Positions 26,904 through 35,433 of a stretch of 64,000 bases of DNA are shown here, piece after piece. Below the pieces are notes generated by a model. It was not told the DNA's origin. It saw nothing but the letters and a program-made list of their open reading frames with translations, and did no database searches. The first letter of the stretch is position 1. The number at the start of each line of letters is the position of its first letter. The DNA lies in assembly GCF_027563345.1 (NCBI RefSeq), contig NZ_JAMKBK010000001.1. One strand, 5' to 3'. The position numbers and the translations under genes were made by a program. This DNA is from Psychrobacillus psychrodurans. GTDB taxonomy: Bacteria > Bacillota > Bacilli > Bacillales_A > Planococcaceae.

Positions 26904-26951
26904 TGATAGCGTTTACATTTTGTTGAATACTAAATGTAAACGCTTTAATAT
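26904..26951 (+). promoter_or_regulatory. mtl promoter with two cre boxes
   Basis: TGATAGCGTTTACA (26904-26917) is, on the other strand, a perfect match to the CcpA box TGWAANCGNTNWCA. A second near-match TGTAAACGCTTTAA (26935-26948, one mismatch) sits inside a SigA promoter: TTGAAT (26923-26928), 17 bases, TAATAT (26946-26951). The boxes are inverted copies sharing GCGTTTACATTT. Binding would block polymerase, giving glucose repression. Confidence 0.8.
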
Positions 26952-26995
26952 GGTAAACAACAATAACTTAATAATTTAAATAGGGGGACAGAGAA

Positions 26996-28432
26996 ATGAG
27001 TACAGAACAACAAGAACAATCTGGGTTCAAAGTTAAAGTACAGCGATTTGGTAGCTTTTTAAGTGGCATGATTATGCCAAATATCGGTGCGTTCATAGCA
27101 TGGGGTCTTATTACAGCATTATTTATAGAAACTGGATGGTTGCCAAATGCAGAATTTGCAGAGCTAGTCGGACCAATGATCAACTATTTACTGCCAATCC
27201 TAATTGGTTTTACTGGTGGTAGACTTGTCCATGGTATTCGAGGTGGAGTAGTTGGTGCTACCGTAACGATGGGGGTAATCGTTGGAGCGGATATCCCGAT
27301 GTTCCTTGGGGCGATGATTGTAGGACCTCTAGGTGGTTGGGCTATTAAGCAATTTGATAAGCTAGTAGAAGGTAAAATAAAAGCTGGCTTTGAAATGCTA
27401 GTGAATAACTTTTCAGCAGGAATTATTGGTGGTTTACTAACATTAGTTGCTTACAAATTAATAGGTCCAGCTGTTAATGCATTAACAGATTTCCTTGCAG
27501 CAGGAGTTCAATTCATATTTGATGCAGGTCTATTACCACTTGCAAGTATTTTCATAGAACCAGCCAAAGTATTATTCTTAAATAACGCTATTAATCATGG
27601 AATATTAGGACCTTTGGGAATAGAGCAAGCTGCAGATGCAGGTAAGTCGATTCTGTTCTTATTGGAGTCAAACCCAGGACCAGGTCTTGGTATTTTACTT
27701 GCATTCATCTTCTTTGGGAAAGGAGCAGCTAAACAAACTGCACCTGGAGCAGCAATTATACACTTCCTAGGTGGAATTCATGAAATTTACTTCCCTTATA
27801 TTTTGATGAAGCCATTCTTACTTGTAGCCGCTATTGCCGGTGGAGCTTCTGGTATCTTTACACTGCAATTATTCAATGCAGGTCTAGTGGCAGCTCCTTC
27901 ACCAGGAAGTATATTTTCAATACTAGCGTTAACTCCAAAAGGAAGTCATATAGGAGTAATATTGGCTGTAGTAGTCGCTACTGCAGTATCCTTCCTGATT
28001 GCTTCTCTTATTCTTAAAACGTCTAAAGATATAGCGGAAGATGATTTAGTTAAAGCAACAGAAAAAACTTCTTCACTTAAAGGGAAAGAAAGTAGAGTCG
28101 CAGAATTTATCCAGCCAACTACAACAGCTGACTTAGTTCAGGAAACTTCTCTTGCTAATGTAAAACATATTATCTTTGCTTGCGACGCGGGTATGGGGTC
28201 AAGTGCGATGGGAGCTTCTATTTTAAGAAACAAAATGAAAAAAGAAGGTCTTGATGTATCTGTAACGAATACTGCTATTAGCAATCTTCCGTCAGACGCA
28301 GAAGTAATCGTAACTCATAAGGATTTGACGAGTCGTGCTAAGGAACAATCGCCAAATGCCTATCATATTTCCGTAGAGAATTTCTTGAATAGCCCGAAAT
28401 ATGATGAGCTTATTGAACAACTAAAAAAATAA
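26996..28432 (+). CDS. mtlA: Mannitol PTS permease, EIICB
   Basis: Takes up and phosphorylates mannitol to mannitol-1-phosphate. 478 residues, as in B. subtilis MtlA. The IIC membrane domain (about 15-340) includes FLSGMIMPNIGAFIAWG, ANGGRL-type FTGGRLVHGIRGG and FLGGIHEIYFPYILM. The IIB domain (about 385-478) has its phosphorylated Cys in HIIFACDAGMGSSAMGA near 400. IIA is separate (mtlF). The ATG follows AGGGGGACA. First gene of the operon. Confidence 0.97.
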   Translation: MSTEQQEQSGFKVKVQRFGSFLSGMIMPNIGAFIAWGLITALFIETGWLPNAEFAELVGPMINYLLPILIGFTGGRLVHGIRGGVVGATVTMGVIVGADIPMFLGAMIVGPLGGWAIKQFDKLVEGKIKAGFEMLVNNFSAGIIGGLLTLVAYKLIGPAVNALTDFLAAGVQFIFDAGLLPLASIFIEPAKVLFLNNAINHGILGPLGIEQAADAGKSILFLLESNPGPGLGILLAFIFFGKGAAKQTAPGAAIIHFLGGIHEIYFPYILMKPFLLVAAIAGGASGIFTLQLFNAGLVAAPSPGSIFSILALTPKGSHIGVILAVVVATAVSFLIASLILKTSKDIAEDDLVKATEKTSSLKGKESRVAEFIQPTTTADLVQETSLANVKHIIFACDAGMGSSAMGASILRNKMKKEGLDVSVTNTAISNLPSDAEVIVTHKDLTSRAKEQSPNAYHISVENFLNSPKYDELIEQLKK

Positions 28433-28443
28433 AAACACATCCG

Positions 28444-28474
28444 AAACTCGGCCTATTTTTATAGGCTGAGTTTT
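28444..28474 (+). terminator. Intra-operon hairpin between mtlA and mtlR
   Basis: AAACTCGGCCTA pairs with TAGGCTGAGTTT (one G-T pair) followed by only four T. It probably lowers rather than stops transcription into mtlR, giving more permease than regulator. Confidence 0.6.
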
Positions 28475-28512
28475 GCCAATGATTTAGGATCGTTAGGAAT
28501 GAGGTGTTGACC

Positions 28513-30609
28513 ATGCTTATTTCGAGCAGAGAAAAGATGATTATTGAAGCACTAATTGTAGAGCAGGAAGAAATAACGATTAAAGAATTATCTAAAAAAA
28601 TTGATGTGAGTTCACGAACAATACAGCGAGATTTAAATAATGTTCAGAGTATTTTAGATTTCTACGAGCTTGAACTGATTAGGAAATCAGGAGTTGGTGT
28701 TCAAATCATAGGGAATGAACAAAGAAAGCAAGAATTAGTTCAACAGCTTAAACAGTTCAGACAAAGGGAATATACATTAGAGGAAAGGCTAACATTGATA
28801 CTATGTATTTTGTATGAATCAGCTGAGCCGGTCAAACTCTATTCCCTTTCCAAAGATTTGGGAGTTTCGATTTCAACTGTCAGTGCAGATTTGATGAAGC
28901 TTGAGGAACAGCTACAGCCTGTCCAGCTTTCGATATTGAAAAAAAGAGGTTATGGAGTAGAACTTTCAGGAACGGAAAATGCAAAGCGTAGAGCTATCAG
29001 TTACGCAATATCTAAAACCTTAAAGGAAGAGGGACTTTTTTCCTTAATTAAAGAAAAGATTCATCAAAAAACGAGCAAGTATGAAGATCCAATTTCGGAA
29101 AGGCTAATGCACCTTGTAGATAGAGAAAAGTTAGGGATGATTGAAGAGGCTATGAAGGATTTATATCCAGACTTCTCTTTATCAATGACAGATAGTGCTT
29201 ACGTGGGGTTAATAGTTCATCTTGCCTTGGCTATTGAACGTATTTTACAAGGTGAAAATATTACTATTGATGAAGCATATTTAAAGCAAATAGCGCTTGA
29301 ACCAGAATACCCGATTGCAAAAAAAATTATTAATATGTTAATGGACCGTTTCCAAGTTGATATACCAGAAGCAGAAGTCGGTTATATAACGATGCATCTT
29401 CAAGGATCTAAACTTCGTCAACAAGAAGGGGTATTAGTTGAATCATCCAATTTAGAATTATATAGAAAGGCGAAAAAGTTAATTCAGGAAATGGAGAAGC
29501 AAACTAGCTTTCGTTTATCAAATAATGAATCCCTTCTTGAAGGATTAGTTACCCATTTAAAACCTGCGATTTATCGGGTAGAGCAAAATATGGGTATAGT
29601 GAACCCTTTACTAGAGGAAATTCAAACGAATTATAAAGAGTTGTTTGAGCAAGTAAAGGCTGCTGCACGAAAAGTTTTTCCAAAGCTATTAATCCCAGAT
29701 GAAGAAATTGGATATTTGGTTATGCATTTTGGATCTGCCTTAATTGGGGTACTAGGTAAGGGAGATCTAAAGGCATATATTATTTGTTCAAGTGGAATTG
29801 GAACTTCTAAATTACTGGCATCAAGATTATTGCGGGAAATTGAAGAGATATCAGAGGTGTCGAATATTTCCGTATTCGAATTAAATAAGTTGACCACCAC
29901 TATCACTGATAGGGACCTTATTATCTCAACCATTTACCTGCAGGATTTTCACAGGGAATATATTATGGTTAACCCTTTTTTAACAACCGAAGAGATTAAC
30001 CAAGTGCAACTGTATGCAAGAAGGAAAATGCTTATCCAGAAACCTCAAACACTAGTAAAGGAAAGTCATCCAACTGTAGAAATATTAACGAAAAAAATAG
30101 AAAAAATAAATCAGTTCACAGGAGTAATGCTAAAGGTTTTAACGAATTTTCAACTTAGTCTACTAAAAGAACAAAATACAGTTAAGCAATATATGCAAGA
30201 GATTTGTGTGTTGTTGGAGGATAGAAAAATCATTGAAGAAAAGGAAAAAGTTATAGAAGCTTTATTGGAAAGAGAGAAAATTGGTGGTATTGGTATTCCG
30301 GGGACAAAACTTGCGTTATATCATACACGTAACGAATATGTTCAAGAACCATCGTTTACTATTCACAAACTTAAACAGGCCATCCGTACAAAAGGAATGG
30401 ATGGAAACGACATGAAAGTGGATACACTACTTGTATTACTTTCACCTGAAGCATTTCTAAAGGCAGGTTTAGAAGTGCTGAGTTTAATCAGTACCTTAAT
30501 AATTCAAAATGAACAAAATACCCAATTATTTGAAACAGGAGATGAATCTCAAATTCAAGCATTTTTAGCAGAAGAATTTGAAGCATTTATTAGAGAAAAT
30601 ATAAATTAA
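28513..30609 (+). CDS. mtlR: Mannitol operon activator MtlR
   Basis: PRD-type activator of 698 residues. Two helix-turn-helix regions (about 5-60, VSSRTIQRDLNNVQ; and about 85-145, GVSISTVSADLMKLE), two PRD domains with conserved His (about 190-400), a EIIB-Gat-like domain with Cys in YIICSSGIGTSKLLAS near 418, and a EIIA-like domain with His in KLALYHTRNEY near 600. In known MtlR proteins HPr and EIIA/EIIB phosphorylation adjusts activity. The ATG at 28513 follows GAGGTG; three codons upstream (from GTG 28504) overlap that site. Confidence 0.95.
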   Translation: MLISSREKMIIEALIVEQEEITIKELSKKIDVSSRTIQRDLNNVQSILDFYELELIRKSGVGVQIIGNEQRKQELVQQLKQFRQREYTLEERLTLILCILYESAEPVKLYSLSKDLGVSISTVSADLMKLEEQLQPVQLSILKKRGYGVELSGTENAKRRAISYAISKTLKEEGLFSLIKEKIHQKTSKYEDPISERLMHLVDREKLGMIEEAMKDLYPDFSLSMTDSAYVGLIVHLALAIERILQGENITIDEAYLKQIALEPEYPIAKKIINMLMDRFQVDIPEAEVGYITMHLQGSKLRQQEGVLVESSNLELYRKAKKLIQEMEKQTSFRLSNNESLLEGLVTHLKPAIYRVEQNMGIVNPLLEEIQTNYKELFEQVKAAARKVFPKLLIPDEEIGYLVMHFGSALIGVLGKGDLKAYIICSSGIGTSKLLASRLLREIEEISEVSNISVFELNKLTTTITDRDLIISTIYLQDFHREYIMVNPFLTTEEINQVQLYARRKMLIQKPQTLVKESHPTVEILTKKIEKINQFTGVMLKVLTNFQLSLLKEQNTVKQYMQEICVLLEDRKIIEEKEKVIEALLEREKIGGIGIPGTKLALYHTRNEYVQEPSFTIHKLKQAIRTKGMDGNDMKVDTLLVLLSPEAFLKAGLEVLSLISTLIIQNEQNTQLFETGDESQIQAFLAEEFEAFIRENIN

Positions 30610-30624
30610 TGGAGGCGTTTTACA

Positions 30625-31062
30625 ATGGCATTACCAATTTTAGCAGCAGAAAATATTTTACTAAGTCAACAATTAGCTACAAAGGAAGAGGCAATCCGTT
30701 TAGCGGGTCAAATGTTAGTAGATAAAGGTTATGTGGAGTCTGGTTATATAGAAAAAATGTTAGAAAGAGAAGAGATGACATCTACGTTTATGGGAAACTT
30801 TGTTGCAATTCCACATGGGACAGATGATGCCAAAAAAGAAGTGAAAGAATCAGGTATCACTATTATTCAAGTTCCAGCCGGTGTAGATTTTGGAGATGGA
30901 AATATAGTAAAACTAATTTTTGGTATTGCTGGCAAGGGTGATGATCACTTGGACATTCTTTCTAATATTGCAATTACTGTTTCTGAAGTAGAAAATGTAG
31001 AAAAGATAGTTAATGCAACTTCACCAAAGGACGTACTTGCCTTTTTTGAAGGAGTGAACTAA
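30625..31062 (+). CDS. mtlF: Mannitol PTS EIIA
   Basis: 145-residue cytoplasmic phosphocarrier passing phosphate from HPr to MtlA. The active His is in FVAIPHGTDDAKKEV near 65. The ATG follows GGAGGCG, 15 bases after mtlR, with the next gene only one base away. Confidence 0.96.
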   Translation: MALPILAAENILLSQQLATKEEAIRLAGQMLVDKGYVESGYIEKMLEREEMTSTFMGNFVAIPHGTDDAKKEVKESGITIIQVPAGVDFGDGNIVKLIFGIAGKGDDHLDILSNIAITVSEVENVEKIVNATSPKDVLAFFEGVN

Positions 31063-31063
31063 T

Positions 31064-32227
31064 ATGAATGCTGTTCATTTTGGAGCTGGAAATATCGGAA
31101 GGGGATTTATCGGTTTATTGCTGCATCAGTCTGGATATAAGACCTGTTTTGTCGATGTCAATGAAGAAATTGTTAATTTATTAAACGAGAAGAAGCAATA
31201 TACTGTTAAGTTTGCTGAGGAATCTCAGAAAGAGTTCCTCGTTGAGAATGTTCATGCAATTAATAGTATAAAGAATCCTGAATCTGTCATTAATGCGGTA
31301 GCGAATGCGGATATTGTAACTGCTGCAGTAGGAGCTAATATACTTCCTTTAATATCAGGATTAATAGCAAAGGGATTGAAAAAACGGCTGACACAATCGA
31401 AAAAGCCTTTAACTATTATTGCTTGTGAAAATATGATTGGTGGCAGTACATTCCTAAAGGAAAAAGTATTAGAAGAGCTAACAATGGATGAAAAAATCCA
31501 ATTCAACACGCATTTCAGCTTTCCAAATGCGGCAGTAGATCGAATTGTCCCAAATCAAACTAATGCCGATAAATTAGCAGTAGTAGTTGAGCCATTTTAT
31601 GAGTGGGTAGTGGATGAATCAGAGATAAAGGGAACCAATCCACCAATTCAAGGAGTTACATTTGTACAGAATTTGGAGCCGTTTATTGAACGTAAATTGT
31701 TCACTGTTAACACGGGGCATGCTGTTGTTGCTTACTTTGGTTATTTAGCTGGAATTCGCAATATGCATGAAGCCCTTGAGAATATGGAAATAAGAGAAAT
31801 GATAGAGCGAGTATTGCAGGAAACAGGAAGATACCTTACTACAACCTACTCTTTTAATGAAAAAGAGCATGCTGAATATGTACAAAAAATCATAAATCGT
31901 TTTGCTAACCCATATATTTCAGATGATACAACGAGAGTTGGGCGTTCACCTATGCGTAAGCTTAAAAACAATGATCGACTTGTCCGTCCGGCGACCAAAT
32001 ATGTAGAAATGTTCAACGAGAATCCTTTATACTTAGTAAAAGGGATAGCAGCAGCTTTACATTATGACTTCAAAGAGGATTCAGAAGCAAATGAAATACA
32101 AACTATGATTGAACAAAAAGGAATTCAATTTGCAATAGAAGAAACGACTAGTTTAAAGCCTGGTACAGATCTATTTGAGCTGATTCATGAGCAATATGAT
32201 AGAATGGCTATAAGCAAAATAAAATAA
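31064..32227 (+). CDS. mtlD: Mannitol-1-phosphate 5-dehydrogenase
   Basis: Oxidises mannitol-1-phosphate to fructose-6-phosphate with NAD+. 387 residues. N-terminal cofactor motif VHFGAGNIGRGFIG, ACENMIGGSTFL near 124, and the catalytic Lys region RKLFTVNTGHAVVAYFGYL near 210. Its ribosome site is the GGAG in the last mtlF codons, so the genes are coupled. Confidence 0.97.
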   Translation: MNAVHFGAGNIGRGFIGLLLHQSGYKTCFVDVNEEIVNLLNEKKQYTVKFAEESQKEFLVENVHAINSIKNPESVINAVANADIVTAAVGANILPLISGLIAKGLKKRLTQSKKPLTIIACENMIGGSTFLKEKVLEELTMDEKIQFNTHFSFPNAAVDRIVPNQTNADKLAVVVEPFYEWVVDESEIKGTNPPIQGVTFVQNLEPFIERKLFTVNTGHAVVAYFGYLAGIRNMHEALENMEIREMIERVLQETGRYLTTTYSFNEKEHAEYVQKIINRFANPYISDDTTRVGRSPMRKLKNNDRLVRPATKYVEMFNENPLYLVKGIAAALHYDFKEDSEANEIQTMIEQKGIQFAIEETTSLKPGTDLFELIHEQYDRMAISKIK

Positions 32228-32252
32228 AACCAATTCAAGGGAGAAGATTATT

Positions 32253-32519
32253 ATGACAAACCACACTTACACAGTTGTAGCAGAATCAGGAATTCACGCA
32301 AGACCGGCGACGGGACTTGTACAAATTGCATCAAAATTCGTTTCAGACATTTCCATGGAGTATAAAGGGAAAAAAGTTAACCTAAAATCAATTCTTGGTG
32401 TTATGTCTCTAGGTGTAGGGCAAGGAGCTAGTATTTCTATATTTGCTGAGGGAACTGACCAACAAGAAGCGTTGGAGTCAATCGAAAGCTTTCTTAAGTC
32501 TGAAGGGATAATTGAGTGA
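32253..32519 (+). CDS. ptsH: HPr phosphocarrier protein
   Basis: General PTS carrier, 88 residues. His-15 in SGIHARPAT receives phosphate from enzyme I. Ser-46 in NLKSILGVMSLG is the HPr kinase site that makes HPr-Ser-P, the CcpA co-repressor. It sits 25 bases after mtlD in the mannitol operon rather than with ptsG, the usual Bacillus arrangement. The ribosome site GGGAG precedes the ATG. Confidence 0.97.
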   Translation: MTNHTYTVVAESGIHARPATGLVQIASKFVSDISMEYKGKKVNLKSILGVMSLGVGQGASISIFAEGTDQQEALESIESFLKSEGIIE

Positions 32520-34237
32520 TGACAGAAAATTTAATAGGAATTGCAGCTTCCAGTGGTATAGCCATTGGTAAAGCTTTTTTGATGATAGAACCAGATTTAA
32601 CTATTTCAAAAAGTACAGTTTCTAATAAGGAAGAAGAGGTTACTCGATTCCATGAGGCAGTAAACGCTGCTAAGTTAGAACTGCAAAAGATTCGTGACCG
32701 TGCTGAAATTGACTTAGGCGCGGAAAACGCTGCGATTTTTGATGCACATTTACTTGTTCTTAGTGACCCTGAATTAATAGGCACCGTAGAATGCAAAATA
32801 AATGACGAAGCAGTAAATGCAGAGGCTGCTTTGCAAGAAACTGCAGATACATTAGTTGTCATGTTTGAACAGCTTGATAACGAGTATATGCGTGAGCGGG
32901 CAGCTGATATTCGAGATGTAACGAAGCGAGTAATAGCAAGACTTCTTGGCGTGGAAGTACCGAATGTTGGGTTGATAGATGAAGAAGTTATAATCATCTC
33001 CAAAGATTTAGCACCCTCAGATACGGCTCAATTGAATAGAGCATTCGCTAAAGGATTTACAACGGATATGGGTGGACGCACGTCACATTCTGCTATTATG
33101 GCCCGTTCATTAGAAATTCCTGCGGTTGTTGGTACAAAAAACGCTACATCTGCTATTAAACAAGGTGATTTTATCGTTGTGGACGGAGATAATGGTGAAG
33201 TAATTATAAACCCTTCCAAGGATGTTATTGAGAGCTATGTCACGAAAAGAAATCAGCAAGAAGTAGAGAAACAAGAACTATTGTTGCTAAAAAATAAGCA
33301 AACGATCACATTAGATGGAATACATGTGGAAGTAGCAGCAAACATCGGAACTCCAAAGGACATAGAAAGTGTTCTTGAAAACGGAGGAGAAGGAGTCGGG
33401 CTATATCGTACAGAGTTTCTGTATATGGAACGAGATTCTTTACCAACAGAGGAAGAGCAGTTCCAAGCATATAAGCAAGTGCTTGAACAGATGGATGATA
33501 AACCTGTAGTTGTTCGTACATTGGATATTGGAGGAGACAAGCAGCTTCCATATTTAAATCTTCCAGAAGAAATGAATCCATTCCTTGGCTTCAGAGCAAT
33601 TCGACTATGCTTAGAGGAACAAACAATATTCAGAACTCAACTTCGCGCTTTACTACGCGCAAGTAACTTTGGGAATCTTAAAATAATGTTCCCAATGATT
33701 GCAACTCTAGAGGAATTCAGAGAGGCAAAACAATTACTTTTAGAAGAAAAAGAAAAGCTTCAGCAGGAAGGCACACTAGTATCAGATCATATAGAAGTCG
33801 GTATTATGGTAGAAATTCCTTCGACCGCTGTATTAGCTGATCAATTCGCAAAAGAAGTGGACTTTTTCAGTGTTGGAACAAATGATCTAATCCAATATAC
33901 AATGGCGGCAGATAGAATGAACGAATCAGTTGCCTATTTATATCAGCCTTATCATCCAGCTATTTTACGATTAGTTAAAATGGTAATCGATGCTGCACAT
34001 GCCAATGGAAAGTGGGCAGGAATGTGTGGAGAAATGGCAGGAGATTCTATAGCTATTCCATTATTAATAGGTTTAGGGTTAGATGAGTTCTCTATGAGTG
34101 CTCCTTCAATGCTAAAAGCGAGAAATCAGATCAATCAGCTGACGCAAATGGAGATGAAACAGCTTGCGGATAAAGCCCTGTCTATGCAGACATCGGAGCA
34201 AGTTAAGCGATATGTAAAAGAAACTTTAGGAGTTTAA
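32519..34237 (+). CDS. ptsI: PTS enzyme I
   Basis: Phosphoenolpyruvate-protein phosphotransferase, 572 residues, first step of all PTS uptake. The phospho-His is in DMGGRTSHSAIMARS near 188. The PEP site includes GVGLYRTEFLYM near 289, FLGFRAIRLCL near 349 and the catalytic Cys in GKWAGMCGEMAGD near 500. The ATG at 32519 overlaps the ptsH stop by one base (TGATG); GTG at 32516 is an alternative. It ends the operon at a strong terminator. Confidence 0.97.
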   Translation: MTENLIGIAASSGIAIGKAFLMIEPDLTISKSTVSNKEEEVTRFHEAVNAAKLELQKIRDRAEIDLGAENAAIFDAHLLVLSDPELIGTVECKINDEAVNAEAALQETADTLVVMFEQLDNEYMRERAADIRDVTKRVIARLLGVEVPNVGLIDEEVIIISKDLAPSDTAQLNRAFAKGFTTDMGGRTSHSAIMARSLEIPAVVGTKNATSAIKQGDFIVVDGDNGEVIINPSKDVIESYVTKRNQQEVEKQELLLLKNKQTITLDGIHVEVAANIGTPKDIESVLENGGEGVGLYRTEFLYMERDSLPTEEEQFQAYKQVLEQMDDKPVVVRTLDIGGDKQLPYLNLPEEMNPFLGFRAIRLCLEEQTIFRTQLRALLRASNFGNLKIMFPMIATLEEFREAKQLLLEEKEKLQQEGTLVSDHIEVGIMVEIPSTAVLADQFAKEVDFFSVGTNDLIQYTMAADRMNESVAYLYQPYHPAILRLVKMVIDAAHANGKWAGMCGEMAGDSIAIPLLIGLGLDEFSMSAPSMLKARNQINQLTQMEMKQLADKALSMQTSEQVKRYVKETLGV

Positions 34238-34252
34238 TAGCTCTTAGATTAA

Positions 34253-34316
34253 AAGCTTCATGAAAACCCACTCAGTTGATAAGAGCGGGCTTATTCATGA
34301 AGCTTATTTTTTTTTT
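34253..34316. terminator. Terminator of mtl-ptsHI operon
   Basis: AAGCTTCATGAA pairs perfectly with TTCATGAAGCTT around an inner stem-loop, followed by a run of ten T. The T-run also encodes the Lys tail of the convergent small gene. Confidence 0.9.
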
Positions 34317-34459
34317 GCTTTAGGAGTAGCTTTTTCTAGTTCTTCAAATTCTTTGGCAAATTCTTCTCGGATGTCGCCTGGTTTGATTTTTAGATTTTTT
34401 GGCGTTTGAGGTAGTGAATCTTTGTTGTTACTTCTTCCTTGCTTATTGTCTCTCCCCAT
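34304..34459 (-). CDS. Small basic hydrophilic protein (51 aa)
   Basis: Starts MGRDNKQGRSNNKD, then SLPQTPKNLKIKPG, an acidic helix (IREEFAKEFEELEKA) and ends KAKKK. A perfect AAGGAGAT site lies 6 bases before the ATG at 34459. The arrangement (basic Asn/Gly head, LPQTPK, acidic helix) recalls small YfhD-like spore proteins, but I cannot assign the family firmly. Confidence 0.78.
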   Translation of the reverse strand: MGRDNKQGRSNNKDSLPQTPKNLKIKPGDIREEFAKEFEELEKATPKAKKK

Positions 34460-34635
34460 ATAAATCTCCTTCCCTTTATTCGTTCAAACTTAATATGGCT
34501 AATTTCAACTCATTTAAACGGGATAAGCTGAATTATATGTAAGATGTGTAAGAGGTTGAAGGAGCTACGTAATTTATCCACGATGGCTCATACTTGCCAG
34601 TCCGATGAACTCAATATTCATATCATCTATTTTCT

Positions 34636-34687
34636 AAAAAAATGCTCAAGTACATGGCATAAACATTCCACGTACTTGAGCATTTTT
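34636..34687. terminator. Bidirectional terminator
   Basis: AAATGCTCAAGTAC pairs with GTACTTGAGCATTT, flanked by A and T runs. It ends the leftward gene at 34686. Confidence 0.88.
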
Positions 34688-35117
34688 ACTTTTTATTAAA
34701 AAAGGTGGTAAGCTGTTTTTTAGTAGGGGCTTGAATTTTGTAGGTTAACTCTCGATCACCACTGTTTTCTATACGTGGAATGATGGACTCTATTACATTG
34801 AATTTCCAAAAGGATGGTTTACTTTTTGTACTCTTTTCCGTATCTTTTGTCATCATTTTGCGTTGAAAAGGGTGCAGCTTAGCCATTAAAAATTTTTCTT
34901 TTATACGAATTAATAGGTAACCTTCATCTGTTTCAGGATTGAATTTTTTCATTAGGGATTCACCTAACTCGAACGTATTCGATTTGTTTTGAACAGATGG
35001 CGAAAGAACTAAAATATTCCCTTTGCGGAACAAGGCTGTATTCGACACTTGCTTGAGACCTAAATCATTAATAAGAAAATCTAAGTTCACTTGAGACGCT
35101 TCACTAGCGACTGACAT
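34686..35117 (-). CDS. Hypothetical 143-residue protein
   Basis: Not recognised. Soluble, mixed alpha/beta; a Lys/Thr/Ser-rich linker (about 92-102) splits an N-terminal part (NLDFLINDLGLKQVS; GNILVLSPSVQ) from a shorter C-terminal part ending TTFFNKK. A clear GAGGAGG ribosome site and own terminator support it as a gene. It is monocistronic. Confidence 0.75.
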   Translation of the reverse strand: MSVASEASQVNLDFLINDLGLKQVSNTALFRKGNILVLSPSVQNKSNTFELGESLMKKFNPETDEGYLLIRIKEKFLMAKLHPFQRKMMTKDTEKSTKSKPSFWKFNVIESIIPRIENSGDRELTYKIQAPTKKQLTTFFNKK

Positions 35118-35433
35118 ATTCCATACCTCCTCAACATTTACAGACTCCTATGTTAAGTATACCCTAATTTGTAGTCGATATCTTCCGTTTTGGAATATTT
35201 ACTTAATTTATAGTGATTTAACGCAAAAAATGGACTTTTTTTCGCAAAGCTAAGTTTGCGTGATGCTTTTTGACAGATTATTTCTAGATTCTGGATGTGG
35301 AAAGAAAAGTGGATGTGTAATAAAGTAATTGACTATATATAGATAGGGTCTGAATTTATGATTGTTTTGTTATAAAGTATAAAAAATGCAGTAATCCTCG
35401 ATAGTAGACCGAGAATTACTGCAATAATAAGTA
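35118..35433. other. Intergenic region with terminator only
   Basis: Apart from the ribosome site of the 34686-35117 gene and the hairpin at 35387-35423, I see no gene or clear regulatory site. AT-rich with poly-A/T tracts. Confidence 0.5.
35387..35423 (-). terminator. Terminator of the secreted helical protein gene
   Basis: TGCAGTAAT-CTCG pairs with CGAG-ATTACTGCA, followed on the minus strand by a T-run. Confidence 0.85.

Noticed and set aside
34138..34237. ptsI 3' end as a possible riboswitch or pseudogene
   Set aside because: The coding frame is complete and ends at a normal stop before the terminator.
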